Below are positions 22,765-33,034 of a stretch of DNA of 64,000 nt, piece by piece. The notes beneath the pieces were generated by a model that worked only from the letters and a program-made list of their open reading frames with translations, had not been told where the DNA came from and ran no database searches. Position 1 is the first letter of the stretch. Every line of letters starts with the position of its first letter. Made by a program: the position numbers and the translations under genes. Location of the stretch: positions 1 through 64,000 of the forward strand of contig ASNI01000006.1 of the NCBI GenBank assembly GCA_000404785.1. Direction: 5' to 3'. The stretch is from Cloacimonetes bacterium SCGC AAA252-N17 (GTDB lineage Bacteria > Cloacimonadota > Cloacimonadia > JGIOTU-2).

Positions 22765-23523
22765 ATGATTGAGATTAAGAATACTGTGTTAATTATTGCG
22801 GCTGGTATGGGAAGTAGGTTGAGACCTTATACATCACAAACTCCTAAATCAATAATAGATATTAATGGAATGACAATGTTAGGTCAATCCTTATTCAACC
22901 TTAATGAAATAAATAATTCTGATAATATCATTATTGATAAAGTGCTTATTTGTATTGGATATTTAAAAGAAAAGATCAAGCAATATGTGAATTCACTTGA
23001 GTTAAAGAATATCAACGTTGAATTCATAGAAAACCCGTTATATGCAACTCTAAATAATAACTTTAGTGTATGGTTAGCACATTCTCATATTACAGACCAG
23101 CAATTGGTGTTAATTAATGGTGATATTTTTTATGATAAACAGATACTAATAAGTACTTTTCTTTCAAGATATGAGAACCTGTCTGTTATAGACTCCACAA
23201 AACCTTTACCAGAGGATGGAATGAAGGTTTTGGTTAATGATGAAAATAGAATTATTGCTTTTAGCAAAACATATTACAATGGATTTGGATGTACAGTAGG
23301 CATTCATAAATTCTCAACTGAAGGGACCTCATTATTTTTGAAAAAGATATATGATCATTTGGAAAATGGTATAAACACTTTTCATCATAAAGCGATTGAT
23401 GACTTGATTAAATCAAATGAGTTAGATCATTATGCCTTGGATGTAAATGGCTTTGAATGGATTGAAATTGATGATGTTACAGATTTGCAATCAGCTAAGG
23501 AGAATTATTTTGAAGAATTATGA
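22765..23523 (+). CDS. NTP transferase, LicC-like cytidylyltransferase
   Basis: A 252-residue nucleotidyltransferase with the pyrophosphorylase signature IIAAGMGSRLRPYTSQTPKS at residues 10-29 and the metal-binding LINGDIFYD near residue 112. FEWIEIDDVTDLQSAKENYF at the end is typical of LicC-like and small sugar-phosphate cytidylyltransferases. NPLYATLNNNFSVWLAHSHI parallels the LicC substrate loop. With the LicD-like protein at 17816 it could supply a CDP-linked head group such as choline or ethanolamine. It might equally serve a sugar-1-phosphate. Confidence 0.75.
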   Translation: MIEIKNTVLIIAAGMGSRLRPYTSQTPKSIIDINGMTMLGQSLFNLNEINNSDNIIIDKVLICIGYLKEKIKQYVNSLELKNINVEFIENPLYATLNNNFSVWLAHSHITDQQLVLINGDIFYDKQILISTFLSRYENLSVIDSTKPLPEDGMKVLVNDENRIIAFSKTYYNGFGCTVGIHKFSTEGTSLFLKKIYDHLENGINTFHHKAIDDLIKSNELDHYALDVNGFEWIEIDDVTDLQSAKENYFEEL

Positions 23524-24724
23524 GATAATTCTAAATACCATAAAAAAACGACGAAGCGTGAGATCATTTATCAGAGACTTTGAAATCGGGGATGATGTCT
23601 TGATGAAAATTCTTGAGGCTGCAAAGCATATACCTTCAGCAAGGAATATTCAGCCTTTAGAATTTATTATAGTTAGAGATAAAAATATTCTAGAATCACT
23701 AAATACCGCTTGCCAGCAAAATCAAACTTCACAAGTAGATGTGGCAATTGTTATAGTGGGTGATTTGATTTTAGCCAGGAAAGTTGGCTCAATAAGTTCA
23801 CATTCATACACAACTGCTGATAAAGGAAGTAATATTTTTATTTTTATGGATGCAGCAGCCTCAGCGCAGAATATTCTATTGGCAGCCTGCTCGCTGGGTA
23901 TAGACACACTTTGGATAAGTAGTTTTGATGAAAAAGAAATTTCAAGAGTATTGAATATTCCAGAAACATATATTCCCTTGGTAATTATCCCATTAGGCAA
24001 AAGAAAGAATGAACCTTTTACCCCGCAGAAGAGACCGTTGATTGAAAGAATTCATCATGATACATTCCAAGTAATTAATCACGATTTCAGTTATCTTGAA
24101 ATGTCGAAAAAGATAAATGAGGATAATGGTGAACTACAAAATTACACTCATGTAAATCTTCAGACTGCACGTAAGGAATTAACTAAACTTTTAGCTGCTA
24201 ATTGTAACACTAAACAATCGGAGGAATTCTTACATTATGCCAACTCAATAGCAAAGAAATGTAAACTGATTAGCGAACAAATTAACAAAAGAAATAGCTT
24301 GCCTGTTAGTCCCAGCAAGCTAGAAGCTATAGGATTGTTATGTAGAATTGGGCTTATTCTTTCAGATAATATTGAATATGAAGAACTATATTGCTTTGAC
24401 TACTTGAATAAAAATGGATTTAGCACAATTTCAAACATAATAGTTAGTCCAGTTATTGGATTAGAAAAAATCAGTTTTTATGTTTCGAAAACAAGTATAG
24501 AAATTGGTAATATTAGAAATTATGCTATAGATAGTGTTGAAAAAAAAATATTAACTTTTGTGTTACTTTCCACTAATTCAGATGGTGGTGATATTTATTT
24601 TGGAGACAAGATAAATGAGCTTGAAAGTAATTGCTCAAATATTGTTATTAAAAGCATGTACAATAAAAAACGGAACGAATTAACTGAAATCTGTTTAGAG
24701 ATTGAAACTCTAGTTAATAAATAA
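23510..24724 (+). CDS. Nitroreductase-domain protein with extra C-terminal domain
   Basis: A 404-residue protein. Residues 1-185 form a flavin-dependent nitroreductase fold: IKKRRSVRSFIRDFEIGDDV, AAKHIPSARNIQPLEFIIVR, SAQNILLAACSLGIDTLWIS and VIIPLGKRKNEPF. Residues about 205-404 are a separate region I do not recognise (LQTARKELTKLLAANCNTKQ, EAIGLLCRIGLILSDNIEYE). Start TTG at 23510 has AAGGAG at 23497-23502 seven bases upstream and overlaps the LicC-like gene by 14 bases; a start farther upstream would only translate that gene's end. Neighbours suggest a role in modifying a polysaccharide substituent. Confidence 0.75.
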   Translation: MKNYEIILNTIKKRRSVRSFIRDFEIGDDVLMKILEAAKHIPSARNIQPLEFIIVRDKNILESLNTACQQNQTSQVDVAIVIVGDLILARKVGSISSHSYTTADKGSNIFIFMDAAASAQNILLAACSLGIDTLWISSFDEKEISRVLNIPETYIPLVIIPLGKRKNEPFTPQKRPLIERIHHDTFQVINHDFSYLEMSKKINEDNGELQNYTHVNLQTARKELTKLLAANCNTKQSEEFLHYANSIAKKCKLISEQINKRNSLPVSPSKLEAIGLLCRIGLILSDNIEYEELYCFDYLNKNGFSTISNIIVSPVIGLEKISFYVSKTSIEIGNIRNYAIDSVEKKILTFVLLSTNSDGGDIYFGDKINELESNCSNIVIKSMYNKKRNELTEICLEIETLVNK

Positions 24725-24755
24725 GATGAAGCTGTATTAAAAGGATAAACTTAAT

Positions 24756-25709
24756 TTGCAATACTTCACTTTGACTGTAGATACTGAAGCTGATAATGCA
24801 TGGACTTCACCCGAGAAAATTGAGATGAAAAATTTCAAAGAGTTAATTCGTTTCCAAGAATTATGTGAGAAGTACAATATTATTCCGACATATTTACTAA
24901 CATATGAATATGCTACATATAAACCTGCAATTGATTATCTAAAACCGAAAGCTTATCAGAGAAAATGTGAAATTGGTCATCACCTACATGTTTGGACTAC
25001 ACCTCCCCTCCAGAAGGAACAGAAAGGTATTGATATTGAATGGTTACATGCATATCAGTATGAATTACCAGACAATCTGTTTTACGATAAAGCAAATATG
25101 CTTTATAATACAATAGAAAAAAATTTTGGTTTAAAACCAAAATCTCATAGAGCTGGTAGATGGGGAATTGATAATCGTACAATTGATTGGTTGGTCAACA
25201 AAAATTTTCTCGTAGATACTTCAGTTGTTCCAGGGAAAGATTATACTGATAGTAAGGGTGTTTTTAGTAGTGGACCAAATTTTCAAAATCAATCTAGTAA
25301 TTTTTTTTTTTGGAAAACTAATAAAAGCAAAATACTTGAAGTTCCTGTATCAGTCTATAATAATTTTTTTATTTTTAATAAAGCCTTTATTAAAAATATT
25401 TATAAATTTATTCCCAATAATAAAAAAGGGAGTAAACTATCCAACATTTCAATATTACGCTTAGATCCAGCTTATTCTTATTCTTTTTATAAAAATGCGA
25501 TATCAGGAAAATTACAAAAACAATACATCGTAAATATGATGCTTCATTCTTCAGAGCTTGCTCTTAATTGTAGTCCCAAATCAAAAATAATGAAATATTA
25601 TAAAAAAAACTGGCTTGTAATTGAACACGTTTTTAGAATTGTGAGAAAACTTAAATTAATTTCATGTTCTTTATCTGAAATTTCATTATTATATAAGAAA
25701 TATGAATAA
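24756..25709 (+). CDS. Polysaccharide deacetylase-like protein
   Basis: A 317-residue NodB-homology protein. The metal-binding opening is FTLTVDTEADNAWTSP (residues 4-19, Asp-Glu-Asp type) and the second motif EIGHHLHVWTTP near residue 72 carries the two His. SHRAGRWGIDNRTIDWL near 131 is the third motif, and MMLHSSEL near 265 may supply the last His. The likely role is removal of N-acetyl groups from a glycan or lipid-linked sugar. Start is TTG at 24756 with AAAAGGA about ten bases upstream. Confidence 0.8.
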   Translation: MQYFTLTVDTEADNAWTSPEKIEMKNFKELIRFQELCEKYNIIPTYLLTYEYATYKPAIDYLKPKAYQRKCEIGHHLHVWTTPPLQKEQKGIDIEWLHAYQYELPDNLFYDKANMLYNTIEKNFGLKPKSHRAGRWGIDNRTIDWLVNKNFLVDTSVVPGKDYTDSKGVFSSGPNFQNQSSNFFFWKTNKSKILEVPVSVYNNFFIFNKAFIKNIYKFIPNNKKGSKLSNISILRLDPAYSYSFYKNAISGKLQKQYIVNMMLHSSELALNCSPKSKIMKYYKKNWLVIEHVFRIVRKLKLISCSLSEISLLYKKYE

Positions 25710-25735
25710 ATTTATTACTTTTAAGGAAATTTATT

Positions 25736-27091
25736 TTGTCTTCTAATAAGGATTTCTTTTTAGCGTTATTTTTTATTTTAATTCTACTCGCTATAATTAT
25801 AATATTTGCTCACTATGGAATATTAAATTATTTGTATCTATTTTTACTAATTTTTTTTATTTTTTTGCTTATAATAAGACCTGAGTTAATAATTTATAGT
25901 TATTTAGTAATATTACCTACTAACGGAATTGTTCCCGCCAAATACAACTTTGTTTTGTTTTTGGGGCTTGATGATATAATAAGCATTCTGGTATTACTTT
26001 ATTTAATTTTTTATCGAAATTTAAGAAACCCCAAAAAGAATGTTCTTCAAAAATATAATATTTCATTGATTATAATTATGATAGTAATATACTTTCTTAC
26101 TAATATAAAAAATTCATATTTTAATATTTATAATGGGGATTATTTTACAACAATTAAAATTTTATTATCCCTAATACTAAAATATGTTCCTTTAATATAT
26201 ATTTTGGTTAATCTCAATCGTGAAGATGTTAAACTGTTAACTTGTGTAAGATATGGTATTTATTGTAGCATGATTTTTCTTGTTATTTGTCAGTTTATAA
26301 CACCCTATTTAGGAGGATTAGATCTATTTACCATGGTTGATTCTGAATATGCTGGACTTGCTAAAAACGTTACTAATGTTGAAAGATTTGCTGGATTCTA
26401 TAATGGAGATTCAAATAGCTTCGGGGCATTTTTAGTAATGAATATTGGATTCCTATTTCTACAATTAAATACAAAAAATACAAAAAAATATTTAATTTAT
26501 TTTTTTATAGGTATTGCTGTATTAGGAGTTTTACAAACGGCATCTAGATCTGCAGAAATTTCTTTAGTAATTATTACCTTAATGTTTTTATATAATAATA
26601 GAAGTAGTAAGAATTTTATTCAACTATTAATTCTTCTTCTATTAATTATTTTTAGTTTTGCTGGTTTTATTTCAAATCAAATATCAAGATTTCATAATGC
26701 ATCATTCCAGCTTAATACTAATCTTGAAGGAAATAGAATAATGATCTGGGCAAATTATTTTAATTTTTTTAATATAAATCCTCAATATTTAATAACTGGT
26801 TCCCATGAAGAAATATATTTTTATGCAGCTCATAATGTGTACATTCAAACGATATTCAATGTAGGTATTTTTCCTCTTTTATATATGTTATATATACTTT
26901 ATAGAATAATTATTAATGTAATTAAGGAAAATAGATATTTGTTGTACATCATTATTCCATTTGTGATTATTACAATGTATGTGGGCCAAATGTCAGAATT
27001 TGCCTTTTTTGTTCTGTTAATCACAGTATCCATAGTTGATTTTAGAAGAAAAGTGAATTTGAATGTAAAACAAACAAAGGATGAAAGTTAA
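25736..27091 (+). CDS. O-antigen polymerase/ligase-like membrane protein
   Basis: A 451-residue protein with about 10-12 hydrophobic helices and a large periplasmic loop around residues 320-370. [20 protein letters not shown] and [20 protein letters not shown] (with the conserved SRS/T-R-S region) followed by the H-N-V-Y-I-Q-T segment [20 protein letters not shown] are marks of the Wzy/WaaL family. It likely polymerises or ligates the repeat units. TTG start with AAGGAAA at 25722. No DNA signature separates polymerase from ligase. Confidence 0.82.
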   Translation: MSSNKDFFLALFFILILLAIIIIFAHYGILNYLYLFLLIFFIFLLIIRPELIIYSYLVILPTNGIVPAKYNFVLFLGLDDIISILVLLYLIFYRNLRNPKKNVLQKYNISLIIIMIVIYFLTNIKNSYFNIYNGDYFTTIKILLSLILKYVPLIYILVNLNREDVKLLTCVRYGIYCSMIFLVICQFITPYLGGLDLFTMVDSEYAGLAKNVTNVERFAGFYNGDSNSFGAFLVMNIGFLFLQLNTKNTKKYLIYFFIGIAVLGVLQTASRSAEISLVIITLMFLYNNRSSKNFIQLLILLLLIIFSFAGFISNQISRFHNASFQLNTNLEGNRIMIWANYFNFFNINPQYLITGSHEEIYFYAAHNVYIQTIFNVGIFPLLYMLYILYRIIINVIKENRYLLYIIIPFVIITMYVGQMSEFAFFVLLITVSIVDFRRKVNLNVKQTKDES

Positions 27092-27092
27092 T

Positions 27093-28124
27093 ATGAAAAA
27101 AGCACTTATTACAGGAATTAGTGGCCAAGATGGTTCTTATTTAGCAGAATTATTACTAAATAAAGGTTACGAAGTACATGGAATTATTAGAAGGTCTAGT
27201 TTAGAAACTCGAACTAGGATTGATCATTTATACCAAGACCCTCACTTGAAAGGAAGGAAATTCTTTTTACATTATGGAGATATGACGGATTCTTCTGGAT
27301 TATCACATCTTATTAAAGCCATATCACCCGACGAAATTTATAATCTTGCAGCTCAAAGCCATGTAAGGGTATCTTTCGAGACGCCGGAATATACTGAAAA
27401 CGTTGATGCCGCTGGAGCATTAAGGATATTAGAAGCAATAAGGACTCATGGATTTATAGGTAAAACAAAATATTACCAAGCATCAACGAGTGAATTATTT
27501 GGTAAAGTTAAAGAAGTCCCTCAAAAAGAAACTACTCCTTTCTATCCCAGAAGTCCATATGCAGCAGCAAAGATCTATTCCTATTGGATAACTGTTAATT
27601 ATAGAGAAGCATATAATATATTTGCCACAAATGGAATATTATTTAATCATGAATCACCTCGTAGAGGTGATAGTTTTGTAACTAAAAAAATTGTAAATTC
27701 AGTTGCAGGAATTGAAAAAGGTAAGTTAAAGAAATTCTATATGGGCAATATAAACTCGAAACGCGATTGGGGTTATGCGCCAGATTATGTTGATGCTATG
27801 TGGAGAATGCTGCAAACAGAATATCCACACGATATTGTTATTGCAACAGGAGAAACAAATACTGTTCGTGATTTTATAGAACGTGCTTTTAAATATGTTG
27901 ATATTGAGATTGAATGGCAGGGAAATGGAGTTGATGAAAAAGGCATTAATCCTAAGAATGACGATGTTTTGCTAGAAATAGATCCTTGGTATTTTAGACC
28001 TACAGAAGTAGATATACTTGTTGGTGATGCATCAAAAGCAAAAAAAATATTAAATTGGGAACCCTCTGTTCGTTATGAAGAACTTATTGAAATTATGATG
28101 AAAGACGCATTAGAAACAACATAA
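27093..28124 (+). CDS. gmd: GDP-mannose 4,6-dehydratase
   Basis: A 343-residue extended SDR that turns GDP-mannose into GDP-4-keto-6-deoxymannose. [20 protein letters not shown] gives the NAD(P)-binding GxxGxxG loop; STSELFG and [15 protein letters not shown] supply the Thr/Ser, Glu and YxxxK catalytic set; [16 protein letters not shown] is diagnostic of Gmd. Start at 27093 (MKKALITG) preferred; 27081 adds four residues. The gene overlaps the polymerase end slightly if read from 27081. A truncated relative lies at 14840. Confidence 0.93.
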   Translation: MKKALITGISGQDGSYLAELLLNKGYEVHGIIRRSSLETRTRIDHLYQDPHLKGRKFFLHYGDMTDSSGLSHLIKAISPDEIYNLAAQSHVRVSFETPEYTENVDAAGALRILEAIRTHGFIGKTKYYQASTSELFGKVKEVPQKETTPFYPRSPYAAAKIYSYWITVNYREAYNIFATNGILFNHESPRRGDSFVTKKIVNSVAGIEKGKLKKFYMGNINSKRDWGYAPDYVDAMWRMLQTEYPHDIVIATGETNTVRDFIERAFKYVDIEIEWQGNGVDEKGINPKNDDVLLEIDPWYFRPTEVDILVGDASKAKKILNWEPSVRYEELIEIMMKDALETT

Positions 28125-28158
28125 GGTAGATTTACATCTGATAATTAAGGATTATCAA

Positions 28159-29265
28159 GTGAATAATAAATATTTCGAAATTCCGATAACCATTCCAGAC
28201 CTTTCAGGAAATGAATACAAATACTTATGTGATGCTTTTCAATCAACTTGGATCTCTAGTAGTGGAGAATATATTAATAAATTTGAGAATAAATTTTCCA
28301 GTTTTTGCGAAAGTGATTATGGTATAGCTGTATCAAACGGTACAGTTGCAATACACTTGGCTTTGGTTTCTCTAGGAATTAAATCAGGTGACGAGGTTAT
28401 TGTTCCTGATCTCACTTTTGCTGCAACAATTAATGCAGTGTTACATGCTAACGCAATACCTGTTATAGTTGATATTGAGAAAGATAGCTGGTGTATATCT
28501 CCCGTAGAGATTGAAAAGGCAATTACTCCTAAAACCAAAGCTATAATTCCTGTACATCTATATGGGCAACCTGCAGATATGGATAACATCATGAAGATTG
28601 CAAAAGCAAATAATTTATTTGTTATCGAAGATTGTGCAGAAGCACATGGAGCAAAATTCAATAATCGCAAAGTAGGTTCTTTTGGAGATATTGGCTGTTA
28701 CTCTTTTTTTGCGAACAAGATTATTACAACCGGTGAAGGTGGAATGTGTGTTACAAATAACCAGAAATATTATTCTAAAATGAGGAAACTTAGAGATCAT
28801 GGGATGAGTAAAAACCAAAAATATTGGCATGATGAAATCGGATTTAATTATAGGATGACAAATTTGCAAGCTGCAATTGGTGTTGCGCAACTTGAGCGAA
28901 TCGAAGCAATATTAGAGGAAAAAAAAGCTCTTGAAGCAAGATATAGAAAAGTCCTTGATGTATGTGAAAATATTCGTTTTCAAGAAAATGATTTAAACGA
29001 AAGAGAAAAAATTACTTGGTTAGTATCAATATTGGTTAATGGTAATAGAGATAATTATTTAACCAATTTGCATGAGAAAGGAATTGATGCCAGACCATTT
29101 TTCTATCCTTTGAGTATAATGCCTCCATATAAAGATTATTTATTCAGTAATAAAAATAGCGTTGAAATTTCACAAAAAGGTATAAATTTACCAACAAGCA
29201 AGAATGTAACTAATAGTATTCTTAAACAAGTTAAACAGTTATTTCTGGAGTATCCAAATGATTAA
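28159..29265 (+). CDS. DegT/DnrJ/EryC1 aminotransferase, perosamine-synthase-like
   Basis: A 368-residue PLP enzyme. The PLP lysine is in FFANKIITTGEGG near residue 190; SNGTVAIHLALVSLGIKSGD, PDLTFAATINAVL and HLYGQPADMDNIM are close to GDP-perosamine synthase patterns. Following gmd directly, it probably aminates GDP-4-keto-6-deoxymannose at C4 to give GDP-perosamine. GTG start at 28159. It overlaps the next gene by 8 bases. Alternative: an aminotransferase serving the nonulosonic-acid module downstream. Confidence 0.85.
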   Translation: MNNKYFEIPITIPDLSGNEYKYLCDAFQSTWISSSGEYINKFENKFSSFCESDYGIAVSNGTVAIHLALVSLGIKSGDEVIVPDLTFAATINAVLHANAIPVIVDIEKDSWCISPVEIEKAITPKTKAIIPVHLYGQPADMDNIMKIAKANNLFVIEDCAEAHGAKFNNRKVGSFGDIGCYSFFANKIITTGEGGMCVTNNQKYYSKMRKLRDHGMSKNQKYWHDEIGFNYRMTNLQAAIGVAQLERIEAILEEKKALEARYRKVLDVCENIRFQENDLNEREKITWLVSILVNGNRDNYLTNLHEKGIDARPFFYPLSIMPPYKDYLFSNKNSVEISQKGINLPTSKNVTNSILKQVKQLFLEYPND

Positions 29266-29974
29266 TTCAAAAAGAGTACTTGCCCTTATCCCCGCGAGAG
29301 GAGGAAGTAAAGGTTTACCAGGTAAAAACATTAAAGTAATAAATGGAAAACCTCTAATCAACTGGACTATTAATACAGCTCTTAATACAAAAGAAATTGA
29401 TAAAGTTATTGTCTCAACTGATGATAAAGCGATTGCTGACATTGCTAAAAAAGCAGGGGCATCTATTCCTTTTTTAAGACCAAAATATTTAGCACAAGAT
29501 AATTCAGGTTCTGTGGACGTCTTATTACATGCGATTAATTATTTAGAGAGAAAAAATGAGGACTATGATTTGATTATGTTGTTAGAACCAACATCGCCTT
29601 TACGGAAAAAAGAAGATTTATCTTTAGCAATTAATAAATTCACTTCAAATTTTGAAAACTTTGACGGCATTGTATCCTTAGGGGAAATTCATTTAGAAAA
29701 TCCTGTGATTACAAAGATTATCAAGAATGGATTTGTTTCACCATTCTTCGAATATAAATCAATATCGCAAAGACAGCAATACCCACGGGTTTTTTTCCCT
29801 TATGGTGTAATATATGCAGTAAAAATTGAATTACTGAAAAAAAATAAAACAATATATAATAAACACTCAATGCCATATATAATCGAAAGATGGCAAAACT
29901 ATGAAATTGATGACTATTATGATTTTATTTGCATTGAACAAATACTTAAGTTAAAAGAAAAGGAAATATTGTGA
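29258..29974 (+). CDS. Acylneuraminate cytidylyltransferase (NeuA-like)
   Basis: A 238-residue CMP-sugar synthetase. ALIPARGGSKGLPGKNIKVI at residues 8-27 is the CTP-binding loop; STDDKAIADIAKKAGA and LLEPTSPLRKKEDL are the other family motifs. It activates a nonulosonic acid such as sialic or legionaminic acid to the CMP form. NeuB- and NeuD-like genes lie 4-5 kb downstream in the same operon, which supports this. FPYGVIYAVKIELLKKN near 183 completes the fold. Confidence 0.88.
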   Translation: MINSKRVLALIPARGGSKGLPGKNIKVINGKPLINWTINTALNTKEIDKVIVSTDDKAIADIAKKAGASIPFLRPKYLAQDNSGSVDVLLHAINYLERKNEDYDLIMLLEPTSPLRKKEDLSLAINKFTSNFENFDGIVSLGEIHLENPVITKIIKNGFVSPFFEYKSISQRQQYPRVFFPYGVIYAVKIELLKKNKTIYNKHSMPYIIERWQNYEIDDYYDFICIEQILKLKEKEIL

Positions 29975-30960
29975 AATTTTTAGTAATTGGATTAGGCTCA
30001 ATGGGTAGAAGACGGATTAGATGTTTGCAAGCACTTGGCTATAAAGATATTGTCGGTATTGATCCTAGGAATGATCGTCGATCAGAATCCCTATCTAATT
30101 ATTCAATAGATTCCTACAGTACAATATCGGACATTAATGTCTCAGATTTTGATATAATGATTATTTCAACACCTCCAGATATACATAAGACTTACTTGAA
30201 GATTGCCATCAAATACAATAAACCTACTTTTGTAGAAGCTGGGGTGATTTTGGATGATGCAATAACTATCTTGAATACTAATAGAAATGACACGTATATT
30301 GCTCCAAGTTGTACACTAAAATTTCATCCTCTTATAAAAGATTTGAAACATTTAATCAACTCTAAAAAATATGGAAAACTTTCAAATTTCACTTACCATT
30401 CTGGCAATTATCTGCCAGATTGGCATCCTTGGGAAAAAGTTTCTGATTTTTATGTTTCAAATAGAATAACTGGGGGGGCAAGAGAAATAGTACCGTTTGA
30501 ATTGACTTGGTTGATTGACATATTTGAAAATCCTATTGATTTGAAAGCTTATTTTCAGAAAACCATTAATATGGGTGCTGATATTGAAGACACGTATTTA
30601 TTTCAGTTAAAATTTGTGGAGGGATTAGGATCAGTAATTATAGACGTTACTTCTAGATTTAGCACAAGAAGCTTGATAGTAAATTTGGAAGAAGCGCAGA
30701 TAAGATGGAATTGGGAAGAGAATAAATTAAAAGTTTATGAAGCAGAAAATAGGAGATGGGTAGAGTATTATCAATATACCGGTGAAGCTGAAAAGGGTTA
30801 TAATAAGAATATCATCGAGCAAATGTATATTGATGAAATTGCAGCTTTTTTACTAGGAATCAGCGATAAAAGTAAATTTCCTAATAGCTTAAATGATGAC
30901 GTGAAAATTCTAAAAATACTCGAAAAAATTGAAAAATCGGATGGAGGATTTAGCAGATGA
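29971..30960 (+). CDS. Gfo/Idh/MocA-family oxidoreductase
   Basis: A 329-residue NAD(P)-dependent sugar oxidoreductase. The N-terminal Rossmann loop is LVIGLGSMGRRRIRCLQALG, with STPPDIHKTYLKIAIKYNKP as the second conserved part and VEAG in place of the common EKP. It may oxidise or reduce a ring carbon of a nucleotide or free sugar. GTG start overlaps the NeuA-like stop by 4 bases. Similar genes accompany NeuB/CMP-transferase genes in legionaminic-acid-type clusters. Confidence 0.82.
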   Translation: MKFLVIGLGSMGRRRIRCLQALGYKDIVGIDPRNDRRSESLSNYSIDSYSTISDINVSDFDIMIISTPPDIHKTYLKIAIKYNKPTFVEAGVILDDAITILNTNRNDTYIAPSCTLKFHPLIKDLKHLINSKKYGKLSNFTYHSGNYLPDWHPWEKVSDFYVSNRITGGAREIVPFELTWLIDIFENPIDLKAYFQKTINMGADIEDTYLFQLKFVEGLGSVIIDVTSRFSTRSLIVNLEEAQIRWNWEENKLKVYEAENRRWVEYYQYTGEAEKGYNKNIIEQMYIDEIAAFLLGISDKSKFPNSLNDDVKILKILEKIEKSDGGFSR

Positions 30961-32249
30961 ACTATAGTGAAAAACTAAATAATTTAATACCAGGTGGAGC
31001 ACATACTTATAGTAGAGGTGATGATCAATATCCATCTAATGCACCTAAAATATTAGCAAAAGGAAAAGGCTGTTATGTTTGGGATACAGAAGGTAACAAG
31101 TATCTCGATTATGGTATGGCGTTAAGAGCAAATACGATAGGCTATTCATATGAACCCATAGATAATGCAGCTATTAAAGAAATACAAAATGGTAATAATT
31201 TAACGAGAGCGTCAATGATTGAATTAAAGGCTGCAGAAGTGATTACAGCATTAATCCCTTCTGCTGATATGGTTAAGTTTGCTAAAAACGGTTCAACTGC
31301 TACGTCAGCTGCGGTCAAATTGGCTCGAGCCTATACTGGAAGGAAAATGATTGCACGCTGTGTTGACCATCCATTCTTTTCTTATGATGATTGGTTCATT
31401 GGTGACACACCTCTTATCAAGGGAATTCCTCAAGAGATTTATAAATTAACACTAAATTTTCATTATAATGATCTACCTTCGTTGAAAAAACTATTTGACG
31501 AGTACCCAAATGAAATTGCATGTATTATTTTACAACCAGCTGTAAACGAAAAACCTAAAGATGGTTTCTTGCACAAAGCAAAAGAGCTATGTCACCAAAA
31601 TGGTACTCTATTCATATTGGACGAGATGATCACAGGTTTTAGATGGCATCTTAACGGAGCCGAATCCTATTATGATATCAAACCGGACCTCTCAACTTTT
31701 GGCAAAGGTATGGCAAACGGATTTTCCGTGGCAGCACTTACTGGTAAAAGAGAGATTATGAATCTTGGCGGGATTAAAGAAGTTGGTAAAGAGAGAGTAT
31801 TTCTAGTATCTACGACACATGGAGCTGAAATGTCTGGCCTGGGTGCATTCGTAAAAACTGTAGATTGTTACAAAGAACTAAAAGTGGTAGAACACCTCTG
31901 GGATTATGGTAGAAAAATGATAGATGGCATGAACAATATTGCCAAAGATTTTGGTTTAGAAAACTATTTCATTGCTAAAGGTTATCCCTGCTCCCCTGAG
32001 TATTGTACCTTAGATCAATCGGGCAATAATTCTCTAGATTTTAGAACACTTTTTTCTCAGGAAATGATAAAAAATGGTGTGCTGATTCCCTGGATTGCTC
32101 TTAGTTACGCTCACAATGAGCTTGAACTTGAACTTACATTTGAAGCTACCAGGAAATCGTTGCAGATTTACGAACAAGCTCTTGATAAAGGATTAAAAAG
32201 ATATTTAGTTGGTGATTCTATAAAACCAGTTTTCAGGAAATATAATTGA
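30957..32249 (+). CDS. Class III aminotransferase (GSA-aminomutase-like)
   Basis: A 430-residue PLP enzyme resembling glutamate-1-semialdehyde aminomutases: LIPGGAHTYSRGDDQYPSNA, KFAKNGSTATSAAVKLARAY, LFILDEMITGFRWHLNGAES and the PLP lysine in STFGKGMANGFSVAALTGK. Such proteins appear in nonulosonic-acid gene clusters, where they aminate a keto-sugar or side-chain carbon. It overlaps both neighbours by 4 bases. A housekeeping HemL role is unlikely in this context. Confidence 0.85.
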   Translation: MNYSEKLNNLIPGGAHTYSRGDDQYPSNAPKILAKGKGCYVWDTEGNKYLDYGMALRANTIGYSYEPIDNAAIKEIQNGNNLTRASMIELKAAEVITALIPSADMVKFAKNGSTATSAAVKLARAYTGRKMIARCVDHPFFSYDDWFIGDTPLIKGIPQEIYKLTLNFHYNDLPSLKKLFDEYPNEIACIILQPAVNEKPKDGFLHKAKELCHQNGTLFILDEMITGFRWHLNGAESYYDIKPDLSTFGKGMANGFSVAALTGKREIMNLGGIKEVGKERVFLVSTTHGAEMSGLGAFVKTVDCYKELKVVEHLWDYGRKMIDGMNNIAKDFGLENYFIAKGYPCSPEYCTLDQSGNNSLDFRTLFSQEMIKNGVLIPWIALSYAHNELELELTFEATRKSLQIYEQALDKGLKRYLVGDSIKPVFRKYN

Positions 32250-33034
32250 TAAAAATTGCTTTAGTATCATTGAATCATGTATGGGAAAACAAACAAAAAA
32301 ACAAGCAGAATTGTATTACATATATAAAAAAAGCTGCAGATCAAAAGGCAGAAATTGTAATATTCCCGGAAATGACTTTAACTGGATTTTCCATGAAGAG
32401 CCGTGAAATAGCAGAGGATATAGATGGATCAGAAACAATTGAATTCTTTCGGAAAATGGCCTTGGAATATTTTATAACAATAGTATTTGGTATAGTACTG
32501 TTTTCCTCAGAAAATCCCACAAACAATCTATTTGCTATATCTCCCGAAGGGAAAATACTGGTTAAATATACAAAGATTCATCCTTTTACATATTCATCGG
32601 AAGATAAGTATTATACCAAGGGGAATGAGCTTGCAGAGTGTACGATCGGAGGAATTACTTTTGGATATGCAATTTGCTATGATCTTCGTTTTCCAGAACT
32701 TTATCAAGCTCTATCCAAACAATCTAAAATAATAATAACAATTGCTAACTGGCCAAAAGCTAGAGTTGGCCACTGGAAAGTTCTTCTTAGGGCAAGGGCA
32801 ATAGAAAACCAGTCTGTTTGCATTGGCGTAAATAGAGTTGGTGAAGATGGAAATGGTATCGAATATGTTAAAAGCTCTTTCGTTTTTGATCAATCCGGAA
32901 ACATGATACTTCCAGAATTCTCTGAAAATGAATTTGATGTTTTCGATATTGATGTAGCAAAAGTTAATGAAGAAAGAGATAGATTTCCAATAAAAAATGA
33001 TAGGCGTATAGATTTGTATAAAAAGGTACTATAA
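32246..33034 (+). CDS. Carbon-nitrogen hydrolase (nitrilase superfamily)
   Basis: A 262-residue amidase. The Glu-Lys-Cys triad is visible: Glu in IVIFPEMTLTGFS near residue 40, Lys in VKYTKIHPF near 110, Cys in GYAICYDLRFPEL near 143. Family members hydrolyse or swap amides (omega-amidase, N-carbamoylase). TTG start overlapping the upstream stop. In this sugar operon it may hydrolyse or transfer an amide group on a sugar or provide ammonia; no nitrilase is part of standard sialic-acid pathways. Confidence 0.85.
   Translation: MIKIALVSLNHVWENKQKNKQNCITYIKKAADQKAEIVIFPEMTLTGFSMKSREIAEDIDGSETIEFFRKMALEYFITIVFGIVLFSSENPTNNLFAISPEGKILVKYTKIHPFTYSSEDKYYTKGNELAECTIGGITFGYAICYDLRFPELYQALSKQSKIIITIANWPKARVGHWKVLLRARAIENQSVCIGVNRVGEDGNGIEYVKSSFVFDQSGNMILPEFSENEFDVFDIDVAKVNEERDRFPIKNDRRIDLYKKVL

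Noticed and set aside
30957..32249. hemL (glutamate-1-semialdehyde aminomutase for heme synthesis)
   Set aside because: Overlapping neighbours are nonulosonate-type sugar genes and no other heme gene is nearby.
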